The position numbers and the translations under genes are program-made. From the NCBI GenBank assembly GCA_041609995.1, contig JBFIPU010000001.1:1-64000 (forward strand): DNA of 64,000 nt, written 5' to 3'. The notes beneath the pieces are model-generated. The model saw nothing but the letters and a program-made list of their open reading frames with translations, was not told the origin of the DNA and ran no database searches. Below are positions 1-7,875 of this stretch, in pieces. Each line of letters opens with the position of its first letter. Position 1 is the first letter of the stretch. Origin of the DNA: JABDOU01 sp041609995. Lineage in GTDB: Bacteria > Actinomycetota > Acidimicrobiia > Spongiisociales > SHLN01.

Positions 1-167
1 GCCAGCGCCAACGCGATCAGCTCCTTGGTGCGCTCGTCCAACTCCCCCGCCCCCATCGACGCACTCGACAGCTCGGCGAACGCGGAATACACCTCCGGTA
101 TCAGCTTTCGAAGCTCGCGACCCTGGCCGGCCAGTGTTCTCGATAGTTCGTGGTTGTGTCCGTCCAT
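1..167 (-). CDS. Carboxymuconolactone decarboxylase (CMD/AhpD-like) family protein, N-terminal part
   Basis: The window edge cuts this gene; the first 55 residues are visible. The reading runs from an ATG at 167 leftward. The visible part has the usual CMD-family lead: a helical segment (ELRKLIPEVYSAFAEL) followed by LDERTKELIALAL, the stretch that precedes the CxxC or catalytic region in this family. Members are AhpD-type peroxidase reductases or gamma-carboxymuconolactone decarboxylases. The catalytic part lies outside the window, so the activity cannot be assigned. It is 62 bases downstream of the SnoaL-like gene at 230-1192 and is probably the next gene of the same operon. Confidence 0.75.
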   Translation of the reverse strand, partial: MDGHNHELSRTLAGQGRELRKLIPEVYSAFAELSSASMGAGELDERTKELIALAL

Positions 168-229
168 GCAATGCCTTTCTCGACCGTTGGCTTGGCCGGG
201 TCGACTGTAGGGTAGAGATCGGGCCGACT

Positions 230-1192
230 CTAGGGACCAAGGACCCTCTCCATCAGATCCACGCCGGCCTGCCGGGCGACGTCGAGCAAGTCGACCAGAA
301 CCCAGTTCTCCGCCAGCTTGTCCCCCTCCCGCCGCCAGAAATCCATGATGTTCCACCGCGACTCGCTCATGGTGGCCGGCAGGCCACAGAACTCGCTTTT
401 GTGCGTGCCGATCAGGCTTGGCCATCCGGTCGAGGCGATGTAGCTGCCCTCGGCGATACGCGCCCGGTGTCCGACCCCCTTTCGATCGGGAAACGCAGCG
501 ACCACCGGCCCCTGGGCCTTGGCGAGAAACTCAGCGAGACCGTAGGCGCTACCCATCCCCAGCGGCCCGTGCCACACCATGTCTCCTCGCCAATAACGCT
601 CGAGCCCCTGGCTGGCCTGATCGCGCTCGTCGTAGCGGTTGAGACCCTTGAAAATCATCGACTCGACCAGCGCGAGCGAGGCGGCAGACGCTTCCGGGTT
701 CCCTTCAGCCCGCATTACCCCATCGCCTGGCCGCGGCCCGGGCGGCCACACCTCATGGCCAGGGCTGGGCGGCAACACGTCGATTCCCACCTGGTGCATG
801 AGCGCCGGAACATCCACCAACGTGCGTATCTCGGCGACGCGGCCCTTCTCGACCCGGCAAAATTCGCCGAACCGAAAATGCACCGACAGCCCGCCGGCGG
901 GGATCCCGAGCCAGTCGGACTGGAATGAGCCGATGAAGTCGCCCGTTCCGGCCACCCAGGTGGTTGCTTCGAACCGGCCTGCCAGAAAGATGTAGGGCCG
1001 CCGCACCAGATCCGGGAACGAGCGTTGGAGCGGTTCCCACACCTCGCTCGCCACCTGCTCGACACCCTGCTGGTGTCCCAACGGGTGCCATCCATGCCAG
1101 TCGACATCCGGCCGACAGTATCGCCCGAGCACCTCCCGGGCCTCCTCGGTTTGCAGGGCCTCCCAGAAGTCCCACACGAGCTGCTTGCTCAA
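230..1192 (-). CDS. Two-domain SnoaL/NTF2-like protein (copy 1)
   Basis: This 320-residue protein contains two SnoaL-like (NTF2 fold) halves. SnoaL folds often host cyclases, isomerases, dehydratases or hydrolases acting on small polar rings. The first half ends in a block with RFGEFCRVEKGRVAE, LVDVPALMHQVG and PGPRPGDG; the second carries WHGPLGMG and ends GDKLAENWVLVDLLDVARQ. The same two blocks recur in the products at 3837-4880 and 4873-5898, so these are paralogues. The chosen start is a TTG overlapping the stop of the upstream SDR gene (TTGA), because homology to the paralogues begins there; the open frame extends further upstream without similarity. No substrate can be assigned. Confidence 0.8.
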   Translation of the reverse strand: MSKQLVWDFWEALQTEEAREVLGRYCRPDVDWHGWHPLGHQQGVEQVASEVWEPLQRSFPDLVRRPYIFLAGRFEATTWVAGTGDFIGSFQSDWLGIPAGGLSVHFRFGEFCRVEKGRVAEIRTLVDVPALMHQVGIDVLPPSPGHEVWPPGPRPGDGVMRAEGNPEASAASLALVESMIFKGLNRYDERDQASQGLERYWRGDMVWHGPLGMGSAYGLAEFLAKAQGPVVAAFPDRKGVGHRARIAEGSYIASTGWPSLIGTHKSEFCGLPATMSESRWNIMDFWRREGDKLAENWVLVDLLDVARQAGVDLMERVLGP

Positions 1193-1950
1193 TACATCAC
1201 CACACCGCTGTTGACGTTGAGATCGGTGCCGGTGATGGCGGCCGCATCGGCCAGGAAGAGGCAGGCGTCGGCGATGTCGGACGCCTCGGTCAGCCGCCGA
1301 AGAGGAGATTCGGCCTCGAATTCGGCCCGCACCTCCGCCGCTTCGAGGCCCCGGCCGGCGGCCTGGGCTTCGATCACACGGTCGATGCGGGGGCCGGCTA
1401 CGAAGCCGGGGGAGATCAGATTGACGGTGATGCCGAAGGGCCCGGCCTCGAGCGCGAGCGTGCGCGTCAGCCCCACCAGGGCCAGCTTGGAGGCGGTATA
1501 CGGGGTCCGACCCCAGAGTGGCCGCTTGCCCGAGATGGACCCGATGATGATCACGCTCCCCGAACCCCGCTCGATCATGTGTGGCAGCAGGGAGCGGCAC
1601 GTGAGGAACACCCCCTTGACGTTCACGTCCATGGTCTCGTCCCATTCTGCGGGATCCACCTCCCACAGTGGGCTGGTGGGCCCGGCGATCCCGCTGTTGT
1701 TGACGACGACGTCGACAACTCCGAACCGGTCGAGGGCGGCGGCCGCCATGGCATCGACGGCCGACTGGTCGGTGACGTCGGTGGGAACGACCAGGGCCGC
1801 GGCCCCCAACGCCTCGGCCTCCGCCGCGGTACCCTCCAGGTTGGCCTGGTTGCGGGCGGCCAGCACGAGGCTGTCTCCGGCACGGGCGAACGCCAGCGCG
1901 ATTTCCTTGCCGATTCCCTGGCCGGCTCCGGTGACGAGTATGACCCTCAT
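1189..1950 (-). CDS. Short-chain dehydrogenase/reductase (SDR) family oxidoreductase
   Basis: This is a classical SDR of 253 residues, expected to oxidise or reduce an alcohol/ketone with NAD(P). The cofactor motif TGAGQGIG is at residues 7-14, the NNSG structural motif at 84-87, the catalytic Ser near 138-140 in IIGSISG, and Tyr151-x3-Lys155 (YTASK) completes the active site. It sits between a HisD-like dehydrogenase (42 bases upstream) and a SnoaL-like gene that overlaps its stop codon by 4 bases, so it is translated with them. The neighbours suggest a step in oxidising an imported sugar-like compound; that is inference from context. Confidence 0.93.
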   Translation of the reverse strand: MRVILVTGAGQGIGKEIALAFARAGDSLVLAARNQANLEGTAAEAEALGAAALVVPTDVTDQSAVDAMAAAALDRFGVVDVVVNNSGIAGPTSPLWEVDPAEWDETMDVNVKGVFLTCRSLLPHMIERGSGSVIIIGSISGKRPLWGRTPYTASKLALVGLTRTLALEAGPFGITVNLISPGFVAGPRIDRVIEAQAAGRGLEAAEVRAEFEAESPLRRLTEASDIADACLFLADAAAITGTDLNVNSGVVMY

Positions 1951-1992
1951 TTCATCTCCCTTCTCTGCGGTGTCGCCAGCGACTTCATCCGA

Positions 1993-3285
1993 CTAGTCCA
2001 TGTGTTCCAGAGCATCGGGGAAGTACTCGGGGTTGAGCCGCAGCCGCGTGCTGACGCCGTGGCCGAACATCAGCTCGGCGTCGGCTACCACCGCCGCATG
2101 CTCGGCTACCTGGGCCGAGCCTTCGGCCGTCACCCGCTGATAGGTGACGGTCTTGAGGTACTTGCCGACCCAGAGCCCGCCCGTGTAACGGGCTGCGCCC
2201 ATGGTCGGGAGCGTGTGGTTGGTGCCGATCGACTTGTCCCCGTAGGCGACGGTGGCGTGGGTTCCGAGAAAGAGGCCGCCGTAGTTGGTCAACCGATGGA
2301 AGAACCAGTCCGGATCGGCCGTTTGCACCTCCAGATGTTCGGGCGCCATCTCATCGGCCACGAGGCGCATCTCGTCATCGTCTTCGCACACAATGACGGT
2401 GCCGTAGTCCTCCCACGCCGTGCGCGAGACCCCGGCGGTCGGCCAGGTCTCCAGCCAGCGGTCGACTTCCCTGATCGTTTCGCGAGCGATGTCCTCCGAC
2501 GTTGTAGCCAGGATCGCCGGTGAGGTGGGGCCGTGCTCGGCCTGTCCCAGCAGGTCACAGGCGAGGACGCCCGGGTCGGCGGTTTCGTCGGCGATGATCA
2601 TGATCTCGGTGGGTCCGGCGAGGAGGTCGATGCCCACCTTGCCGAACAGCTGCCGCTTCGCCTCGGCCACGTAGGCGTTTCCGGGGCCGGCGACGAAGTC
2701 GACGGGAGCGGAACCCTCCATCCCGAACACGAGCCCGGCCATGCCTTGCACCCCGCCCACGCAGAAGATCTCGTCGGCCCCCGACTCGACCATCGCCCAC
2801 AATTGGGGGCGGTGCATGCCCAGCTCGTCCTTGGGCGGAGCCGTCGCCACCACCCGGGGCACACCGGCGACTTTGGGCGTCACGACGGTCATGACCGCCG
2901 AGGCGATGAGCGGGTAGCGGCCCCCGGGCGAGTAGGCGCCGGCAGAGTTGACCGGAATCTGTTTCTGTCCCAGCCGCACGCCGGGGAGGGTCTCTGACTC
3001 GAAATCCACCATGGTCTGACGCTGCAGCTCCGCGAAATTGCGGACCTGGTCGATGAGAAACCGAGAGCTCTCGATGACCCGGGGCTCCATCTCGTCATAT
3101 GCCCGGTCGATCTCGGCCTGGCTGACCCGGAAGCTGGCAGGGCTCCAGTTGTCGAACTTCTCCGAATAACGCCGGATGGCCGCCTCGCCCTCCCGCTCGA
3201 CCGCGGCGATGATTTCCGAGACCGTCGATCTCACTTCGTCCGTCACCTGGTCCGGCGATTTGGCCGGCTCCTTGATGTACTCCAT
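1993..3285 (-). CDS. HisD-family dehydrogenase (histidinol/sulfopropanediol dehydrogenase-like)
   Basis: This 430-residue protein belongs to the histidinol dehydrogenase fold, whose members make a two-step NAD-dependent oxidation of a primary alcohol to an acid. Visible family marks are the NAD-region motif GPGNAYVAEAK (about 200-210), Gln248 and His251 (LGQAEHG) and Asp350 matching zinc ligands, the catalytic Glu316-His317 pair in APEHLE, and His396 matching the last zinc ligand. It is not in a histidine operon; neighbours are SDR, SnoaL-like and sugar ABC genes. HpsN, which oxidises dihydroxypropanesulfonate, is a known HisD relative with catabolic context, so a non-histidine alcohol is likely the substrate. 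Automatic annotation would probably call it hisD. Confidence 0.85.
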   Translation of the reverse strand: MEYIKEPAKSPDQVTDEVRSTVSEIIAAVEREGEAAIRRYSEKFDNWSPASFRVSQAEIDRAYDEMEPRVIESSRFLIDQVRNFAELQRQTMVDFESETLPGVRLGQKQIPVNSAGAYSPGGRYPLIASAVMTVVTPKVAGVPRVVATAPPKDELGMHRPQLWAMVESGADEIFCVGGVQGMAGLVFGMEGSAPVDFVAGPGNAYVAEAKRQLFGKVGIDLLAGPTEIMIIADETADPGVLACDLLGQAEHGPTSPAILATTSEDIARETIREVDRWLETWPTAGVSRTAWEDYGTVIVCEDDDEMRLVADEMAPEHLEVQTADPDWFFHRLTNYGGLFLGTHATVAYGDKSIGTNHTLPTMGAARYTGGLWVGKYLKTVTYQRVTAEGSAQVAEHAAVVADAELMFGHGVSTRLRLNPEYFPDALEHMD

Positions 3286-3292
3286 GTTGCTC

Positions 3293-3835
3293 CTATTGCT
3301 CCTGCTCTCCGCGGGGCCGCGGTGGCCTCACCTCGCCCCGGTCAAACCGTTCCCACCCTTCGCCGTCGAAGACGTCAACCCCGAGCTGGGCCAGCACGTG
3401 GGGGAAATCGACCATCACCCAGTTGTCGACGATCTTGCCGTCGACCACCTTCCAGAAGTCCATGTACCGGATCTCCACCCGGCGCCCGGTCGGCGCCAAC
3501 CCCATGAACTCGCCGGAATGGATGGCCTCCTGGCGCCCGAAGGCAGCCGCCCACTCGCCCATGAACAACCGGGCCTCGTCGATACAGGTCTTGTCGCTGA
3601 ATGCGGCCTGGAAGGGCCGCTGCCAGTTGTCCTGAAACTCGCCGAGGCCGTGCTTGGTGCCGCAGCCGTAGTTTCCCATCCACCGAAACGACTCGGCGAA
3701 GAACTGTCCGATATCGTCGATCCGGTGATCGTTGAGCCCGTCCACCATTCCTTCGATCACCCGGCGCGTGGCGTCGGTCTTGGTGAGATCGGTGTTGCGG
3801 GTGAGCCGGCCTTGTTCGGGTCGCGATCCCTTCAT
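3293..3835 (-). CDS. Single-domain SnoaL-like protein
   Basis: This 180-residue protein corresponds to the second half of its two-domain neighbours. It has a WMGNYGCGT segment where they have WYGPAGIG, an EIRYMDFWKV strand, and the closing block GKIVDNWVMVDFPHVLAQLG, equivalent to ENWVxxDLL in the paralogues. The ATG at 3835 is preceded by GGAGG and lies one base after the stop of the upstream SnoaL-like gene, so the pair is probably translationally coupled. Seven bases separate it from the HisD-like gene. It may form a mixed dimer with the two-domain proteins, since NTF2-fold proteins commonly dimerise; that is a guess. Confidence 0.8.
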   Translation of the reverse strand: MKGSRPEQGRLTRNTDLTKTDATRRVIEGMVDGLNDHRIDDIGQFFAESFRWMGNYGCGTKHGLGEFQDNWQRPFQAAFSDKTCIDEARLFMGEWAAAFGRQEAIHSGEFMGLAPTGRRVEIRYMDFWKVVDGKIVDNWVMVDFPHVLAQLGVDVFDGEGWERFDRGEVRPPRPRGEQEQ

Positions 3836-3836
3836 C

Positions 3837-4880
3837 TCATCCTCCCCACTCGCTGATACCTGCCACTTCTCGCATGCGTTCGAACACGTCCACGCCGAGC
3901 TGGTCCCACACACTCAAGAGATCGACCAGCACCCAATTCTCCCGGATCTTGATGTCGGCCGGGTCGGTCGGGTTGCGCTCGACCCGCCAGAAATCGAGGC
4001 TCCGCATCATGAGCGGCTGGCCGGCCGGTGCGATCCCCAGCCAACCGTCGCCGGTGAGCGTCATCGACATACCGGGCCAGGCCGTCACTCCGACGTAATC
4101 CCCATCGGCGAAGAAGTGGCCTTCGCCCTGATATCCACCCCGGCGGTCCGGCATCGCCTTCAGAAAGGGAATCTGATGCCACCGCCGAAAGCCCTCGATC
4201 CCGCGGCCGGTGCCGATCCCGGCGGGCCCGTACCAGCTGAAACGACGGTGCCAATACCGCTCGAGGTTCATGGCCTCGAGCGGTTCGGCGGGGTGGCGGC
4301 CCATGTCGCCCAACATCGCGAGCACGACGTCGAGGCTCGCTTGCGAATAGGCGCTGTCGCGAGGAGGGCGGGACAGACCGTCCTGGGATGCGGGTCCGGG
4401 GACCTGCCATTCGCGTCCCAGGCTGGGAGCCATCGGCCACACGCCCGCCTGCATCATCACCTCCGGGATGTCCCACAGCGCCTGGGTCTCCGCCACGCGA
4501 CCGTCGACGAATCGATAGAACTCATGGAATCGCATCGCCACCTGGTGGCCGGTGGGCGGGATGTCGAGCCAGGGATGTCGAAAGGTTCCCGTATAGAAAC
4601 CGCAGCATCCGACCCAGTCGTCGCCGGCCGGCGTGGATCCGGCGATGACGATCGTGTCGCGCCGTTCCAGGTCGGGCCAGGCCCGCGCCAGGGGACGGTA
4701 GGCAATGTCGACCAGCTCGCCCGGACCGTCCAGGGTCTCAAACGGGAACGCCAGCTGGACGATGGCCGCAGGCGAGAATGCCGCTGCCAGCGCCTCTTCC
4801 AGCCGGTCGAGATCGAAGTCGTACTGGGCCGCCCGCATCGGCTCGAGGAGCTGCCGGTTCCGGGTGTGGGTGTCAGCCAC
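3837..4880 (-). CDS. Two-domain SnoaL/NTF2-like protein (copy 2)
   Basis: This 347-residue protein is a paralogue of the neighbours on either side. The first half carries WLDIPPTGHQ, MRFHEFYRFVDGRVAE and DIPEVMMQAG; the second carries WYGPAGIGTG and the closing IRENWVLVDLLSVWDQLG then ERM. The start is a GTG at 4880 inside the end of the upstream SnoaL-like gene (GTGGCTGA, an 8-base overlap), implying translational coupling. An in-frame ATG 14 codons further in is an alternative start. The order of three consecutive paralogues in one operon points to local duplication followed by divergence. Activity unknown; enzyme or binding protein are both possible for this fold. Confidence 0.8.
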   Translation of the reverse strand: MADTHTRNRQLLEPMRAAQYDFDLDRLEEALAAAFSPAAIVQLAFPFETLDGPGELVDIAYRPLARAWPDLERRDTIVIAGSTPAGDDWVGCCGFYTGTFRHPWLDIPPTGHQVAMRFHEFYRFVDGRVAETQALWDIPEVMMQAGVWPMAPSLGREWQVPGPASQDGLSRPPRDSAYSQASLDVVLAMLGDMGRHPAEPLEAMNLERYWHRRFSWYGPAGIGTGRGIEGFRRWHQIPFLKAMPDRRGGYQGEGHFFADGDYVGVTAWPGMSMTLTGDGWLGIAPAGQPLMMRSLDFWRVERNPTDPADIKIRENWVLVDLLSVWDQLGVDVFERMREVAGISEWGG

Positions 4881-5898
4881 GTGGCGGTAGGTGCCGGCGC
4901 ATGCGTTCCAGCACGTCGAGGCCTTGCATCGAAAGCCAATGAAGCAGGTCGATGAACACCCAGTTCTCGGCCAGCTTGTCGCCCTCGCGCCGATAGATGT
5001 CCACCACGCGCATCTCGGCACGGACGTCGCTGCCGGGCAGACCGAGGAACCCGCCGACGGGCCGGTTGGTCAGGTTTGACCAGCCGAAGAACCCGGCGTA
5101 GGCGCCCTCGGCGAACCGGGCAACGTGCCCGTGGAACTGCTTGTCTGCCAGGCCGAAGCGGAAGGGGTATTGGTGCTGCTTCTGGTACCGCGGGATGGTG
5201 TAGGACGATCCGATGCCGGCGGGGCCGTACCAGATCATGTCCTCGTGCCAGGAGCGGGCCAGCGACTCGGGGGGTACCCGGTTGTCGCCGGTCTCGTTGG
5301 CGATCCGGTTGGCTTCGGACAAATCCGCCGCCATCGAGTTGACGAGCGACATCGTCATCTCGCCCTCACGCGGGTCTTGAGGCTCGTACAGCAAACCGTC
5401 GTGGGTGCGTGGACCCGGATGAAGGAAGGAGGCGCCGGTCTGGGGAGGGAAGGGGTCATGACCGGCCTGCTGCATGACGCTGACCACATCGCAGAACAGG
5501 GCGGTCTCGGCCAGGCGGTCGCCTTCGACTCGATGGAATTCGGCGTAGCGGAGGAACGCCATCTTGCCGGTCGGAGGGATATCCAGCCACGGGCGATCGA
5601 ACAGGCCCAGGAGGTGGCCCATCGACGCGACCCATGTGGTGGCGCCGTCGTCCGCGTCGTTCCGCCCCGCCATGAACACGTCGGGCCGGCGCTGAAGCGC
5701 CGTGAACGATTCCCTCAATGGCTGCCAGAACACGGCGGCCACCTGCCCGGCCCCCTCCAGCTCGTAGAACGGGCGCACACCTCGCCACGCATAGCCGTCG
5801 GTCACGAACTGGCCGATCGCCGCTGCCGGGTCGGCCGCGGCATCGAGCGCCTGGTAGTAATCGAGCACCAGAGCCTTGGCCGATTGGAGATCGGTCAC
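4873..5898 (-). CDS. Two-domain SnoaL/NTF2-like protein (copy 3)
   Basis: This 341-residue protein is another member of the local SnoaL-like set. The first half shows WLDIPPTGKMAFLRYAEFHR and a VVSVMQQAGHDPFPP block, the second WYGPAGIGSSYTIP and the closing GDKLAENWVFIDLLHWL then ERM. The GTG at 5898 begins two bases after the stop of the permease gene upstream, and the open frame continues much further upstream only as a shadow of that permease. Placement directly behind the transporter genes suggests its substrate is the imported compound or an early product. The shared DIPPTG and ENWVxxDLL blocks separate this set from ordinary SnoaL proteins. Confidence 0.8.
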   Translation of the reverse strand: MTDLQSAKALVLDYYQALDAAADPAAAIGQFVTDGYAWRGVRPFYELEGAGQVAAVFWQPLRESFTALQRRPDVFMAGRNDADDGATTWVASMGHLLGLFDRPWLDIPPTGKMAFLRYAEFHRVEGDRLAETALFCDVVSVMQQAGHDPFPPQTGASFLHPGPRTHDGLLYEPQDPREGEMTMSLVNSMAADLSEANRIANETGDNRVPPESLARSWHEDMIWYGPAGIGSSYTIPRYQKQHQYPFRFGLADKQFHGHVARFAEGAYAGFFGWSNLTNRPVGGFLGLPGSDVRAEMRVVDIYRREGDKLAENWVFIDLLHWLSMQGLDVLERMRRHLPPRG

Positions 5899-5900
5899 AC

Positions 5901-6911
5901 CTATCCCTTGACCGCTCCGGCCCCCAGGCCCTTCACGAGATGCTTCTGAAACAGGATGATCACGATCACGATGGGCAGGGTGATGCTGACCGAGGCGGCC
6001 GCAGCCTCGGTGATGGTGCGGGAGCTCTCGCCCCCGGTGAGCGAGACGATGGCGACCGGCAGCGTCCAGTTGGTGGGCGCGAGCACGCGCACGAACAGAT
6101 ACTCGTTGTACGCGAGCAAGAACGTGAAGAGGGCGGTGGCGATCACGCCCGGCCACATGATCGGCACAATCACCTTCCGAAACGCGGTAAACGGACCGGC
6201 ACCGTCCACCATGGCGGCCTCCTCGATCTCCTTGGGCACTTCCATGAAGAACGACCGCAGCATCCAGATGGTGAAGGGCTGGTTGACGGCCACCAGCGAC
6301 AGCACGATCACGAACCGGGAGTCGAGGATGCCGAGGGCTTGCGCCGCGAAGAAGTAAGGCAGCACGAACGCGGTTCGGGGAAGCGCCCGAAACGCCAGCG
6401 CGACGAGCAGGATCACCGCTCCCGACACGCCGGAAAAGCGGGCCAGCCCGTATCCGGCCAAGAGCCCGATGGAGATCGAGATCAGCACGGTCAGCACGGT
6501 CACAATCACCGAGTTGACGAAGAACTCGTATTCGCTCGACACATCGAAGAAGTTGGGGAAGATCCAGATGGCAATGCCGAGGATGACGCCCACCCCGATG
6601 AAGTAGTAGGTCCCTTTCTCGGCCCGCTTGCCGAGGAAGGCGACGAAGAGGGCCAGGACCGTCGTGGCAGCCAGAAACAGCACGACGTGCCACATGTTCT
6701 CGACGTTGCCATCGAACCAGAAGGCGTTGTACGGGCTGGACGTGAGCTCCCACCCCCATAGGACCGGCTCCCGCGTGACGGCGTCCCGCGTGAACTTGGT
6801 CGACTGCGCCAGCGTCCAGGCGAACGGCAGGATGCTGATGATGACGAGCAACCAGAGGGCTGCGTGGAGGCCGGTCCGGGACAGTGCGGTGGGGTTCTTA
6901 CCAACAGCCAT
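5901..6911 (-). CDS. Carbohydrate ABC transporter permease (MalG-like)
   Basis: This 336-residue integral membrane protein has about six to eight hydrophobic helices and the EAA loop of binding-protein-dependent importers (EEAAMVDGAGPFTAFRKVIV, about residues 223-242), which contacts the ATPase. The N-terminal part is longer than in many MalG proteins, with extra helices around residues 77-115. It starts directly after the stop of the partner permease (no gap). The pairing with a MalF-like permease and a binding lipoprotein marks a CUT1-type sugar or polyol importer. No ATPase gene is nearby, so a shared MsmK/MalK-type ATPase elsewhere is implied. Confidence 0.93.
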   Translation of the reverse strand: MAVGKNPTALSRTGLHAALWLLVIISILPFAWTLAQSTKFTRDAVTREPVLWGWELTSSPYNAFWFDGNVENMWHVVLFLAATTVLALFVAFLGKRAEKGTYYFIGVGVILGIAIWIFPNFFDVSSEYEFFVNSVIVTVLTVLISISIGLLAGYGLARFSGVSGAVILLVALAFRALPRTAFVLPYFFAAQALGILDSRFVIVLSLVAVNQPFTIWMLRSFFMEVPKEIEEAAMVDGAGPFTAFRKVIVPIMWPGVIATALFTFLLAYNEYLFVRVLAPTNWTLPVAIVSLTGGESSRTITEAAAASVSITLPIVIVIILFQKHLVKGLGAGAVKG

Positions 6912-7775
6912 TCATCGCTCCGCAATCTGTTCTTTGTAACTCTCGCGCAAGAACGGGATCAGGACCACGAAGATGCCGATGACGTTCAGAATCGCGATTG
7001 CGTTGCCCTTGCCCACCCGTCCGATGTTGGCATTGAGCGCCACCCGGAAGTTGTAGACCTGCAGGGTGTGTGCCTCCTGGAATCGTTCTCCGGCAAACAC
7101 GAACACGCTGTCGAACACGCGGTAGGCGTCCATGATCGAGATGAGGGCGACGAAGAGAATGATCGTCCGCAGATGCGGAACGATGATGTGCCACAAGTTG
7201 CCCCAGAACCCGGCTCCGTCGATGGCGGCCGCCTCGAGACGTTCCTCCGGCAGCGTCTGGAGCCCGGCAAACATCGAAACCATCGCGAATGGCGTCACGT
7301 GCCAGATCGCCTGAGCGATGATCATCCAGCGGACATTGCCGTCGGTCAGCAGGAACGGCTGGTCGGTGATCAGCTCAATGACCCAGGCCAGCACCCCACC
7401 GCGTTCAAACAGGTCCTTGTAGATCAGGCTTCCCACGACCGGCGTGACGATGAACGGCAGCAACAGCGCTGCCAGGTAGAACGCCCGTCCTCTGTTCACC
7501 CGGTCCAACAGCAGCGCCATCCCCAGCCCGATGATCATCTGCATCGGGACCGTGACGCCGACGAACAACAGGGTGAAACGGGTCGCCCGCCAGAAGTCGG
7601 GATCGGCGAAGGTCTCGGTGTAGTTGCCGAAGCCGACCCATTCCACGACGTCGAGCGATCGGAGCAAGACCTTGTTCATGCTCAGCCACACAGTGGTGAC
7701 GAGCGGGAACACCATCAAGAGCAGCATGATCGCGACGCTCGGTCCTGCGAACCGGACAAAGGTTGATCGCTTCAT
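6912..7775 (-). CDS. Sugar ABC transporter permease (MalF/UgpA-like)
   Basis: This 287-residue permease begins with a first helix (AIMLLLMVFPLVTTVWLSM) and carries the EAA loop (LEAAAIDGAGFWGNLWHII) near the C-terminal third, typical of the MalF/UgpA family of CUT1 importers. It forms the channel together with the MalG-like protein encoded immediately downstream. The ATG at 7775 was chosen because the frame upstream has no membrane-protein character and crosses a stem-loop. It is separated from the binding-protein gene by 100 bases holding a strong hairpin, which could lower expression of the permeases relative to the binding protein. Confidence 0.93.
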   Translation of the reverse strand: MKRSTFVRFAGPSVAIMLLLMVFPLVTTVWLSMNKVLLRSLDVVEWVGFGNYTETFADPDFWRATRFTLLFVGVTVPMQMIIGLGMALLLDRVNRGRAFYLAALLLPFIVTPVVGSLIYKDLFERGGVLAWVIELITDQPFLLTDGNVRWMIIAQAIWHVTPFAMVSMFAGLQTLPEERLEAAAIDGAGFWGNLWHIIVPHLRTIILFVALISIMDAYRVFDSVFVFAGERFQEAHTLQVYNFRVALNANIGRVGKGNAIAILNVIGIFVVLIPFLRESYKEQIAER

Positions 7776-7829
7776 CGACGGTCTTTCGGTCGTGGTCTGG
7801 GTCGGGTGTTTGTTTGGACAAAGGAGTCG

Positions 7830-7863
7830 GTGGTGGGGCCCGCCAGCGACCAGGCCCCACCAC
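7830..7863 (-). terminator. Intra-operon stem-loop after the binding-protein gene
   Basis: An 11-bp perfect inverted repeat (7830-7840 with 7853-7863, arm GTGGTGGGGCC) around a 12-base loop lies 12 bases past the stop of the solute-binding-protein gene on the transcribed strand. There is no U-tract. Hairpins at this place in ABC importer operons often act as partial terminators or protect the upstream mRNA, giving more binding protein than permease. That role is inferred. Confidence 0.6.
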
Positions 7864-7875
7864 GTGCCACCGTTT

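Noticed and set aside
1993..3285. Assigning this as a histidine biosynthesis gene of a his operon
   Set aside because: No other his gene is adjacent; the neighbours are catabolic and transport genes. hisS at 20,219 is a tRNA synthetase and not linked.
4873..6759. A 628-residue version of SnoaL copy 3 extending upstream
   Set aside because: The added part is an antisense-like shadow of the permease gene; paralogue similarity begins at the GTG at 5898.
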